Below, one piece after another: positions 1 through 7,475 of a stretch of DNA of 8,877 nucleotides. The number at the start of each line of letters is the position of its first letter. The first letter of the stretch is position 1. The stretch comes from CAYONM01 sp964405325 (GTDB lineage Bacteria > Planctomycetota > UBA11346): the NCBI GenBank assembly GCA_964405325.1, contig CAYONM010000160.1, forward strand, positions 1 through 8,877, written 5' to 3'. Made by a program: the position numbers and the translations under genes. The notes beneath the pieces are model-generated. The model did not search any database. It was not told where the DNA came from and saw nothing but the letters and a program-made list of their open reading frames with translations.

Positions 1-36
1 GCTTCGAGTAAGGTATAGCTGCGGCAACCATTGCCT

Positions 37-71
37 GGTACTTTTTTGCAGCTGGGTACTTTTTGCAGCTG
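37..71. repeat. Tandem duplication of an 18-base unit
   Basis: GGTACTTTTTTGCAGCTG (37-54) is followed directly by a 17-base copy (55-71) that differs only by one T fewer in the T-run. A perfect 10-base palindrome, GAGCATGCTC, follows at 72-81. No coding signal accompanies it. Confidence 0.75.
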
Positions 72-155
72 GAGCATGCTCAGGGCACTACGCAACCGCC
101 GTCGGGAACACGCGAATTGGCGGCACAGCTCCCGCCCTGAAGGCAGCCATTCCCC

Positions 156-215
156 CGCCAAGGCGCCAGGACCGCAAAGTTATTCTTCGTTCTTTGCGGC
201 CTTGGCGCCTTGGCG
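156..215. repeat. Long imperfect hairpin, intergenic palindrome type
   Basis: Two 24-base arms (156-179 and 192-215) pair with one G-T wobble (169/202) and one A-C mismatch (171/200) around a 12-base loop (180-191). Arm sequence is built from CGCCAAGGCGCC and CCGCAAAG elements. Similar CTTTGCG/CTTGGCG-type palindromes are common intergenic repeats in many environmental bacteria; that likeness is from general knowledge, not a search. It lies downstream of the operon with no T-run, so it is more likely a dispersed REP-like or mRNA-stabilising element than an intrinsic terminator. Confidence 0.7.
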
Positions 216-270
216 AGAGGTATCCAACCGGATTAACGATTCAACAGGCTGATCAAGCATTTTCCGCGTT

Positions 271-399
271 CTACGCGCGAGAAATATGAGAGAGACGGCG
301 GTCGGATTTGTGGGTAATGGCCAGCTCACGACAGAATGCCTGCAATTCCTGCCACAGCACCTGATCGTCGTGCTGCCGGTCCGTGATATCAGTGCTCAC
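271..399 (-). CDS. Possible 42-residue small protein
   Basis: A GTG at 399 overlaps the TGA of the broken PQQ-like gene (GTGA) and opens 42 codons to a TAG at 271. The product starts MSTDITDRQH and includes VLWQELQAFCREL, a likely amphipathic helix, then a basic tail ending SDRRLSHISRA. The overlap arrangement is typical of translational coupling, and the composition is protein-like. Against it: the frame is short, there is no clear Shine-Dalgarno, and the upstream gene is broken. It could equally be the start of a truncated downstream gene. No family recognised. Confidence 0.3.
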   Translation of the reverse strand: MSTDITDRQHDDQVLWQELQAFCRELAITHKSDRRLSHISRA

Positions 400-1478
400 A
401 GCGTCTGGTAGAGGGCCACCGAACCATCCCGCATGACAACCAGAATGCGGCCATCGCGATCAATGGTGATGCCATCGTAGATGGGCTGCTCCGGCAGAGC
501 CACGCTCCAGCGTACGGTCCCGCTCTTCCGATCCAGCGCCTCCAGGAACCAGCGTTCCATCAGGAGACCTTCCTGATCCGGCTCGCCGCGACACCAGAGC
601 AGGGCATCGGCGGCCAGCACCATGCCGACAATCACGGTGTCCTTGTCGGTCGGGCCCCAAAGGGCCTCCACCTCCGGCAGCGCGGTATCGAGCACCGGCT
701 TGACCCAGGGCTTGCAGGTGGCCGGACTGGCGAAGGCGGTTTGGAAGGCGGCCTCCATATCCGTGCGGCTAAAGGCACGGATACCGCCTTCGTCCTGGCT
801 GGCGGTCACCATCAGCTGCGCATCCCAAATAGGCGCCAGCTTGATCTTCTTGATCACGTCGATGCCGCCGATCGTCTCAGGTTCGTAGGTGTTGTCGGCG
901 CGATAGACGCTCCAGCCGCAGCCCTTGTCCCCCGTCATGAGGAGGTCGTGCGTGGTCGACAGCCGGCGACCACCGGTGATGACCCAGTCGTCAGCAAGTG
1001 CGGCGACGGTGATGCCACGCCGCTTGAGACTGGTTTTCCGATTATTGGGAATGAGGGTCAGCTTGCCGTCATCGAGATCGAGCGTAGGCGGCACCATCAG
1101 GCTGGCCGCGATCCAGAGCCGACCATCGGCGATGCAGGTGTCGCCATAATTGCCGATGGTGCCGTCGACCCCATATTCGAAGCCGCTTCCCAGATCGTGT
1201 CGCTGCCAGCGCAGCTCGCCCGTAGCGATATCGACAGCATACGCGTGGACGCCATTTTCCGGCTGATAACCGGCCAGCACATAGGCAACACCATTGTCAT
1301 CGACGCTCATGGCACCGGTGATCGGCCAGGTATTCACCAGATGCCCGTACCACAGCATACGCCGCTGCGCCGGCGCCGCCTGCAATCGCCACAGGCGACG
1401 ACCACTATGCAGTTCCAGGCAATGCACCAAACCCAGACCATCGCCAATCAGAACGTGACCGTTCCAGATCACCGGCAC
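396..1478 (-). pseudogene. 3' part of the broken PQQ-like beta-propeller gene
   Basis: This frame continues the propeller from VPVIWNGHVLIGDG (1478 onward). The GTG there reads as a normal internal valine and has no ribosome binding site, so it is not a believable independent start. Further signatures are LELHSGRRLWRLQAAPAQRR, WPITGAMSVDDNGVAYVLAG, VDIATGELRWQRHDLG and LDRKSGTVRWSVALPEQPIY. The end, DGRILVVMRDGSVALYQTL, is the usual closing blade of the family, so the 3' end is intact. The segment AAPAQRRM...WPITG resembles the AAPxxRRM...WPVHG pattern I associate with large PQQ-like proteins of planctomycetes and relatives (from memory, not a search). Joining the two frames needs a one-base change in about 1475-1500. 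The joined protein would be roughly 590 residues without a signal peptide. The gene is a distant paralogue of the intact propeller at 6021-7475. Its stop overlaps a possible small ORF as GTGA. Confidence 0.7.
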
Positions 1479-2179
1479 CGTGAACAGGCACCACCGACCA
1501 CCAGCACCCGCTCGGTGATGATGAAGGCTCGCGCATACTGGAACAGGCCACGAAGCTTCTTCGCCGACTTTTCCGTATCGATAGCACCGATCACCGTCGC
1601 ATCATCCTGCTGCCAATAGACCGTATTGCTATTACTCAGGGCGCGACAGACGAGAGCCCGGCCATGCTCCAGATAATAGAGACGGCCGTCACGACAACCG
1701 ATCATCCGTTCATCGACGGGCGCTGCGAGCGTCTCCTGCCAGACGAGCCTGCCGTTGGCCTCATCATAAACGGCAATGTGGTTGCCGATCTTGGCCTTGT
1801 CCCAGACATCGTAGATATTGCGAACCATGGCATCGGGCTCGCCCTGCAAGACTGCCAGCAGGCCGTTATCATGACTCAGCCAACGCAACTGCCTGCCCGG
1901 CGTCGGCCCGGCGATCTCTCGCGTGACCGCACCGGTCTCACGATCCCGGAAGCGGATGACATCGCCTTCGATGATCCAGATACCTGCATCCGTGGCGGCG
2001 TAGGCACTGCGACCGCTGATGTAGCTGGCCGCTTTCAGGGGCCTATTCTTGTGATCGACAGCGGTGGCATCAGGCCCCGGCAACAGATCCTGACGCCACA
2101 GGGGAATACCGGAGGCGAGACTACGGCCGCCCCCTGAGGGCCCACGCCACCGCTCAGACCGCCTGTTTGTCCGGATCAG
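1469..2179 (-). pseudogene. 5' part of a broken PQQ-like beta-propeller gene
   Basis: The frame opens right after a TGA at 2180, two bases from the end of the beta-helix gene, and closes at TGA 1469. It carries propeller signatures: SGIPLWRQDLLPGPDA near 2075-2115, FRDRETGAV, YDEANGRLVWQETL and DGRLYYLEHGRALVCRAL. The first blade motif lies upstream of the first possible start (TTG at 2083), and no ATG or GTG exists in frame before it. So the start, signal peptide and first blades appear to be missing. Related PQQ-like proteins as I know them normally have a sizeable N-terminal part before this point. The 3' end of the frame, after ITERVLVVGG (about 1490), turns into junk (ACSRCR) and stops, while the adjacent frame carries the fold onward. 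It looks like a 5'-truncated, frameshifted pseudogene; if the frameshift is an assembly error, only the truncation remains. Confidence 0.7.
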
Positions 2180-5100
2180 TCACGGAATTCCAGGGCACCG
2201 ACATCGCGCCGGCCCTGTGGCGACTTGCCGGCGAAATCATAGCGGAAGGGGCCGTTGCTCTGCCATTCGTAGAGCTCGGCGATATCGGTGTGGGAATCCG
2301 CCAGCGTGCCACGGCAGACGCGCAAGAAGTCGATGGCGCCCGTGAAACCATCGGCACCGGCCAGGACATCGGCTCGGGTATCGATGCTGACATCCGCGGC
2401 CAGAGCAGCCAAAGCCTTACCAGCAGGCTTGCCGTCGACGTAGATGCGCATGGCGCCGCTGGCGCGGTCCACTTCCGCCAGCACGTGGTGCCAGCCACCG
2501 TCGGTGATGGTCATGGCACTGGTCACACGGCTCTCTTTGCCACCGGCTGCGATGCTGAACACCGCCTTGCCGCTGCCATCGATGGCCAACTGATACCCGC
2601 TCTGGCCATCGTGCTTGCCGATGATCACCCCCTGTACCTTGTCGCTCTGGACGATGGCCTCCAGCAGCAGGTTCTGAGTGGTGATGATCAGGGTCTTGCG
2701 ACGCTCGGCGGGATAGGTCAACCAATCATCCTTGGAATACGATTGCTGGCCACGCTTCTTCTCGCCGCTTGGTTCATCCACCTGCCAGGGCGGCGACAGG
2801 GGAATGGGAACGTCACGTTTACTGGCGGCATCGAGCAGGCCCATGTTGATCTTCAGATCCTGCCGCATCGACGCATCGGGCATACGCGCAACGCGCCTGC
2901 CGTCGAAACGCATGGCACTATCGATCCAGTCCTCGCTGGGTCCGGGCACATAATCATCCACGGTCGCGCCGTCGATGCGCAAGTCGAAGCTGGGGATCTG
3001 CTCGTACATCTGCCGGTCGTAATGCGCTTCGGCCATGTACCAGTGATAATCGATTGCCACGTCAGGCGCGGCACGATTCTCGGCGAAACCCCATTCGCCG
3101 ACCGTGCCATACAGGGACCAGGGCACGAAATAGATGCCACCGGCATCGATGGCGGGAGACCCAGGAGTCGGATGGAAATCCACGTCCTCGGTCAATTCGG
3201 TGATCGGGCCTTCCGGCGCACCGACGATCAGCGGCTGCTCGACCTTGCGACCGAGTTCACCGATGCGCATCGGAAAATCCTGCATCTGCTGCGAGAGTTT
3301 TTCGATGGTGTCGGCATCGATGGCCTGGTCCAACCCGGACTGTTTCATCTCCTTCTCGCGCATCAGGTAACCGGCGTTGGCATCGCCGTGGAACAGATTC
3401 CTGGCGAAGGCGAGGGTGGGAATGCCGCGCAGGCCAGAGGCGGCGCTGTCGTCACCGCCGCCGACCAGGGAGGGATCGCCGATGCGGTTGCTGACGATGA
3501 AGGTTTCGCTGATGTCGACGAAAAGATTGGAGACGATATCGTTGCGGTTGCCGGAACTACCGCCCATGCCCTCGGCCTGACGATAGATGGTATTGTTGGT
3601 GAATTGATTCAGGAAACCAAACACCATCCAGTAGGCGGGCGTGGTATTGGAATAGGGATCGCCCTTGTCGGTGCTGCGACCCCAGATGATGTTGTTGAAG
3701 CAGTACTGTTTGAAGGCGCCATCCAGATACAGCGGATAGGACAGATTGAGCGGGCGTCTAATGCTCCACAGACCGGCCGGCATGTGACCGGGTGAATTGC
3801 CGATATTGTTCGACCAGGCGTAGGTGGACCCGCCCTGCCAGAGAGCGAAGCCACCGTAATCGTTCACACCCAGGGCGGTGTCTTCGGTTTTGTTGTGATG
3901 CACCAGGATACGGATCAGCGGCACGTCGTGATCCTTGGCTTCCGGCTTGCCGGTGCTGCCGTTCTTGCCGCCGAAGACCACAATGCCAGAGCCGAAACTG
4001 CTTCGGACGATATTGCCAGCCACTTCACCTCGTTGAGCCCATTGCAGGGTGATGGCGGCGACGTTGGAGTAGATGGAGCCGCGATGCCGGATACCCGTGC
4101 GCTGGACCCGGTTGCGCAGGATATCCGCCTGATCGAGAATGCCGCGATAGGGCGGGTCGTTCCACTGCCAGGTGCCCTCGATATCGATGCACTGGCTGCC
4201 GATGTCCTGAAAATCGCAATCGCGGACGGTGATGCGGTCCATCAGTTTGAAGGTCTCGGCTCGATTGTCCTGACGGGCCACGAGCGCCCGGTCGAGACTG
4301 TTCCTGAACACACAGTTATGCACCGTCACCGATTCGACGGCGCCCTGCAGGAAAACGGCATCGCCATGGGCGAGGCCGAAACCGAACCCACCGATCTCCA
4401 CATGCGATTGGTCCACGATCTCGATGGTCCCGCGATCTGTACTGTATTCCAGGTGCATCCGGTTCGGATCGCTGCCATCGGTCTGCAGGAACAAAATGCC
4501 GCTGGTCGTATCGAGATAAAATTCCCCCGGACTATCGAGAAACTGCGGCAGATTATCGATCATGTAGGGCAATCCGCCCTTACCGTGACCATATTGCGGA
4601 TGGCCGTGCATCAGAGAGCCAGTGGCCGGCTCGAAAAAAGGGACTTTGCCGCGCTTGTTCCCGGCCTCATCCGGAATACGGCGCGGGGTCGGGCCACCCA
4701 TCAGACTGCGATAGGGCATCCAGATGAAGCCGCCGGTGAAATAATCCACAGGCAGACTGCCATCGGCCCATATGGAGTCCTTGAAGCCGATGGCGATGCG
4801 TTTGCCGTTGGGTGTCTTCCTCTCCACCTCCTCATCGACCACATGCCAATAATCCATGGCATAATTCTCGCCCATGGGCTGCCAGTCCGGCGTGCGTGCC
4901 AGATGCATGGCCATGATGGTACCGTCAGCCGTCACCGCGTGCAGGCCCTGGTAGCTCGGATCCTGTTTCTTCGTCCGCACGCCTTTCGCCGGATGTGGTT
5001 CGACCAGGGTGAAAACCGGCCCATCATTGTGCAGGTCGATGCCGGCGGCCTTGAGGTCGATGGCCCAGACCTGGTCGGGATCCGGTAGCCGTTCGGGATG

Positions 5101-5568
5101 ATCAACGCTCGTAGCCCGCACCCAGGCCGCAGGCAGACGCTCGGAACCGTAGAACCAGGGCCGTCCCTCGCCCCAATCGGGATCGCTCAGCAGGCGGATC
5201 GGATCCTCGGCCGTGCCGGACTCGTCCGCAAACAACTGTCCACGATAGATCACGCCGTTCTTGAACACGTAGCTGATGGGGCCGCTGCAGGCTGCGGCAT
5301 TGGCGCCGGCATCCCGATCCCAGGGGTGGTGCTTCCAGGCCTGTTGCTTGGATGCCCCACTGTTATTGTCATTACCATTGTCATAATCGATATAGCGGAC
5401 GGATGCGCCCGGCTGGAAGCGATAGGGCTCGGGAGCCCATTGCAGATCCCCGTTCGGTAGCACGGTCGCCTGCTGTCGTTGCCAGCTGTACGGCTCGGCA
5501 GCCTGGATAGTGCCAGCGCTCAGGCAGCACAGTCCCAGCAGGCCGGTGGTGAGAAGTGGTCGATACAT
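2176..5568 (-). CDS. Exported right-handed beta-helix protein with C-terminal LamG domain
   Basis: This large secreted protein (1130 residues) starts with MYRPLLTT and the hydrophobic segment GLLGLCCLSAGTIQA, with likely cleavage before AEPYSW. Residues 59-71 (YIDYDNGNDNNSG) are the entry motif often seen in parallel beta-helix proteins. At 343-353, FLDSPGEFYLD followed by TTSGILFL matches a motif common in beta-helix glycosidases and lyases, where the usual form is FLDxPGEWYxD. Residues about 385-692 hold beta-helix rungs rich in N-x-F/I and D-C-D-F turns, for example VTVHNCVFRN and ITVRDCDFQD. DFHPTPGSPAIDAGG (797-811) is the usual closing segment of such helices. From about 885 to 1097 there is a LamG/concanavalin-type sandwich, with GWHHV (1025-1029) and IYVDGKP. 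It ends RDVGALEFRD, a normal terminus. A role in binding or cutting polysaccharide is inferred from the fold; catalytic residues cannot be assigned by eye. An upstream ATG at 5592 would add 8 residues. Confidence 0.88.
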   Translation of the reverse strand: MYRPLLTTGLLGLCCLSAGTIQAAEPYSWQRQQATVLPNGDLQWAPEPYRFQPGASVRYIDYDNGNDNNSGASKQQAWKHHPWDRDAGANAAACSGPISYVFKNGVIYRGQLFADESGTAEDPIRLLSDPDWGEGRPWFYGSERLPAAWVRATSVDHPERLPDPDQVWAIDLKAAGIDLHNDGPVFTLVEPHPAKGVRTKKQDPSYQGLHAVTADGTIMAMHLARTPDWQPMGENYAMDYWHVVDEEVERKTPNGKRIAIGFKDSIWADGSLPVDYFTGGFIWMPYRSLMGGPTPRRIPDEAGNKRGKVPFFEPATGSLMHGHPQYGHGKGGLPYMIDNLPQFLDSPGEFYLDTTSGILFLQTDGSDPNRMHLEYSTDRGTIEIVDQSHVEIGGFGFGLAHGDAVFLQGAVESVTVHNCVFRNSLDRALVARQDNRAETFKLMDRITVRDCDFQDIGSQCIDIEGTWQWNDPPYRGILDQADILRNRVQRTGIRHRGSIYSNVAAITLQWAQRGEVAGNIVRSSFGSGIVVFGGKNGSTGKPEAKDHDVPLIRILVHHNKTEDTALGVNDYGGFALWQGGSTYAWSNNIGNSPGHMPAGLWSIRRPLNLSYPLYLDGAFKQYCFNNIIWGRSTDKGDPYSNTTPAYWMVFGFLNQFTNNTIYRQAEGMGGSSGNRNDIVSNLFVDISETFIVSNRIGDPSLVGGGDDSAASGLRGIPTLAFARNLFHGDANAGYLMREKEMKQSGLDQAIDADTIEKLSQQMQDFPMRIGELGRKVEQPLIVGAPEGPITELTEDVDFHPTPGSPAIDAGGIYFVPWSLYGTVGEWGFAENRAAPDVAIDYHWYMAEAHYDRQMYEQIPSFDLRIDGATVDDYVPGPSEDWIDSAMRFDGRRVARMPDASMRQDLKINMGLLDAASKRDVPIPLSPPWQVDEPSGEKKRGQQSYSKDDWLTYPAERRKTLIITTQNLLLEAIVQSDKVQGVIIGKHDGQSGYQLAIDGSGKAVFSIAAGGKESRVTSAMTITDGGWHHVLAEVDRASGAMRIYVDGKPAGKALAALAADVSIDTRADVLAGADGFTGAIDFLRVCRGTLADSHTDIAELYEWQSNGPFRYDFAGKSPQGRRDVGALEFRD

Positions 5569-5572
5569 GATG

Positions 5573-5580
5573 TCCTTTCC
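5573..5580 (-). promoter_or_regulatory. Shine-Dalgarno deciding the start of the beta-helix gene
   Basis: The minus strand reads GGAAAGGA, then CATC, then ATG at 5568. The in-frame ATG 24 bases upstream (5592) has only a weak GGAA with a long spacer. The site therefore supports 5568 as the start, which also gives a compact signal peptide. Confidence 0.6.
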
Positions 5581-5588
5581 GAAAGCGT

Positions 5589-5825
5589 TCATGGCAGTGT
5601 TTCCAGGCGCAACGTGCGGATACCGCTGTCGAAGTTGCCTTCCTCATCGCCCTGCACCACCACGGCGCTGATATCGCGTTGATAACGCGTTGATCGTGAT
5701 CGTAAAGGTGTGAAGGAGGCCTCATGCCACTGCTGATCCTTGTGCGCGGGAATGGCCTGGGGCCGCAGATGGACGATGGGGTCGCTGAGTTCCGAATCCT
5801 TGCTCAGCAGTCCTAAATCCTTCAC
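5589..5825 (-). pseudogene. Remnant reading frame, probable 3' end of a lost gene
   Basis: The frame is open from 5900 to a TGA at 5589 and offers only one plausible start, a GTG at 5825 (78 codons), with no clear ribosome binding site. The sequence looks like real protein rather than an antisense shadow: DISAVVVQGDEEGNFDSGIR followed by TLRLETLP reads like the last strands of a beta-sandwich or carbohydrate-binding domain. That reading is an impression, not a family assignment. No intact gene lies on the other strand here. The TGA overlaps the upstream ATG of the beta-helix gene as ATGA (5592), as expected if a full gene once sat here in the operon. The best reading is a C-terminal remnant; a small functional protein or leader cannot be excluded. 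Family not recognised. Confidence 0.45.
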
Positions 5826-5851
5826 CGTCTCGAGAGAGGCCCCTCGTTCGC

Positions 5852-5875
5852 CCTGTCTGGAACCATTCAGACAGG
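5852..5875. repeat. Perfect 8-bp inverted repeat
   Basis: CCTGTCTG and CAGACAGG are separated by 8 bases (5860-5867). There is no T-run on either side, so this is not a standard intrinsic terminator. It sits at the upstream end of the remnant reading frame ending at 5589, in the gap between two genes. It could be an RNA hairpin, an operator, or the scar of a rearrangement. Confidence 0.4.
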
Positions 5876-5979
5876 ACCGGTCATGCTTCCCCGTGATCAG
5901 TTACCGACACACGACTGATCGCAGCTACATGTCGAACAGGCGAGTCACATGACTGGCTTTTTTCATCCAGCTAGAAGAA

Positions 5980-5994
5980 CCAGGCTTGGCCTGG
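5980..5994 (-). terminator. Possible weak terminator hairpin after the PQQ-like gene
   Basis: Downstream of the TAA at 6021 the minus strand reads CCAGGC-CAA-GCCTGG, a perfect 6-bp stem with a 3-base loop, followed by TTCTTCTAG. The U-rich tail is short and interrupted. It may act as a weak or leaky terminator, or only as a stability hairpin, between the two propeller genes and the beta-helix gene. Confidence 0.35.
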
Positions 5995-6020
5995 CACACC
6001 GAAGACACGAAGCAGGCAGT

Positions 6021-7475
6021 TTAACGCGTCCCATAAGCCCGCAGCGAGGTACTGCAGGCCACGAACAACACGCCATCCATGGCGCCAACGGGTGGGTTGT
6101 TGGGGCGGTCCAATTCCGTATGGAACAATTGGCCACCGTCGCGGTCGGCTTCGAAGACGAAAAAATCCTTCCGCTCGTTGCAGACGTAGATCTTATCGTC
6201 CGCCAGTATTTGGCTCCAATTCCACATGTTGCTGTGGATGTCACCGCGCCAGAGCAGCGCCCCCTCCTGGTGGACATCGAAACAGGACAGCCAACCGGCG
6301 TGGTCGGAGACATACAGCAGGCCCTCATCGGAAATGGACGGGGTGCTGAAAGTGCGATTGAGATCCCGTTGAATCCATACTTTATGCGAGTCGGTCACAT
6401 CGCCACTGCCAGTGGGATCAACGCAGACCAGGGCGCCGTTACCAATATAGCGGTGCCTGTCTTCGCCTTCGCCCTTGTTGCTGTAGTGCACATCCCGACA
6501 CAGGGTCAGATACAGCTTGCCGTCGAAATACACCGGCGCGGAGACTATCTCCAAGGGACCGATCCTGGCCAAGAGGCCGCCACCACCGTATTTCATGTAG
6601 GGCAGTCGACGGCCTTCTTCGTCGTAGCGATAGTCGTGGGGATTGGCATCCATCCACCAGACCCGTTCCAAGGTCCCTGGTTTCCCCGACTCCGACGGCA
6701 CTGGAGCTGGCGCAGCGAAGGCATGCAGATAGCCGAAACTGTCGCCATAGAAAACCTGCAGCTGACCGTTGATTTCGGCTGCAGACAACGATGACCATTG
6801 GCCATGCTGAAAAGGGCCGACTTCCACGTTATCCTGGGCCAGCAATTCGCCGGTGTTGATATCGACCACCACGACATTGGGGTGCCAGGGCCGTTCAAAG
6901 GCGTTGGCGTGCCAGTCATGGTCATCGGAACCCGAGGCATAACCGGTGGGTATCCACCATTGCTCGCCAACGATCAGGCCCGTACCGCAGGCATCGTGCA
7001 TAGAATGAAACCATTGCATGACATGGGCGCCGTTACTCCAGATTTGTTCGCCAGTGGCGGCATCCAGACAGACGAGCTCGGTTTCGGCCCGCAGGTAGAT
7101 ACGACCATCATGAAACAAAGGTGCATCCACCACGCCATAACCACCACTACTCGTGGAGACCTCTCCCTGCCAGACCAATTCACCGGTCGCCACGTCGGCG
7201 CAGATCATGCCGCCTCCACGACTGCGCACACGCTCCGGCAGGCTCTTGGTATCCATCGCCAGATAGACCCGTCCATTTACCACGGTCGGCTGGTTGAACA
7301 CCCGGCCACCACTTAATTCGATTTCCCACAAGAGATTGTCAGGTCCGATCTCGCTGGGCAGGTTGTTCACATCCAAGCGCATGTTGCGATGCAGGGTGTT
7401 TCCCCACGGCGTGGGCGCTTCGCTGGCTGGCAACATGGTAACCATTATGCCAAGCAATATCAGAATCATGCGCAT
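6021..7475 (-). CDS. Exported PQQ-like (BamB-type) beta-propeller protein
   Basis: This 484-residue protein has a short signal peptide (MILILLGIMVTMLPASEA) and then PQQ-like propeller blades. Blade signatures are DVATGELVWQ (94-103), LDAATGEQIW (137-146), VDINTGELL (204-212), VDPTGSGDV (352-360) and FDVHQEGALLW (399-409). The ending, GVLFVACSTSLRAYGTR, is the usual closing strand. The VDPTGSGDV... then RTFSTPSISDEGLLYVSD arrangement is familiar from the large PQQ-like families annotated as BamB-like in planctomycetes and relatives. No PQQ-dependent dehydrogenase active site (adjacent Cys-Cys, catalytic Asp/Glu context) is seen, so a binding or scaffold role is likelier than dehydrogenase activity. 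The ATG overlaps the stop of the BNR gene as TGATG and is preceded by a strong Shine-Dalgarno, so the two genes are almost certainly translated together. Substrate unknown. Confidence 0.88.
   Translation of the reverse strand: MRMILILLGIMVTMLPASEAPTPWGNTLHRNMRLDVNNLPSEIGPDNLLWEIELSGGRVFNQPTVVNGRVYLAMDTKSLPERVRSRGGGMICADVATGELVWQGEVSTSSGGYGVVDAPLFHDGRIYLRAETELVCLDAATGEQIWSNGAHVMQWFHSMHDACGTGLIVGEQWWIPTGYASGSDDHDWHANAFERPWHPNVVVVDINTGELLAQDNVEVGPFQHGQWSSLSAAEINGQLQVFYGDSFGYLHAFAAPAPVPSESGKPGTLERVWWMDANPHDYRYDEEGRRLPYMKYGGGGLLARIGPLEIVSAPVYFDGKLYLTLCRDVHYSNKGEGEDRHRYIGNGALVCVDPTGSGDVTDSHKVWIQRDLNRTFSTPSISDEGLLYVSDHAGWLSCFDVHQEGALLWRGDIHSNMWNWSQILADDKIYVCNERKDFFVFEADRDGGQLFHTELDRPNNPPVGAMDGVLFVACSTSLRAYGTR

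Noticed and set aside
2..289. Plus-strand frame open from the window edge to 289, and another from 31 to 252
   Set aside because: Both run through the tandem duplication and the long palindrome, have no protein-like motif, and are best explained by chance in a stop-poor region.
741..1619. Plus-strand open frame of 292 codons opposite the broken PQQ-like gene
   Set aside because: It spans the frameshift without a break, but its sequence has no domain-like features, while the minus strand carries clear propeller motifs.
2167..5088. Two long plus-strand open frames (2167-3795 and 3895-5088)
   Set aside because: They lie antisense to the beta-helix/LamG gene, which has clear domains and a signal peptide. 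Their translations are low-complexity in style (rich in G, I, D, H, A) with no motif, as expected from codon bias of the real gene.
5949..6794. Plus-strand open frame of 281 codons
   Set aside because: Antisense shadow of the intact PQQ-like gene; no recognisable domain or ribosome binding site.
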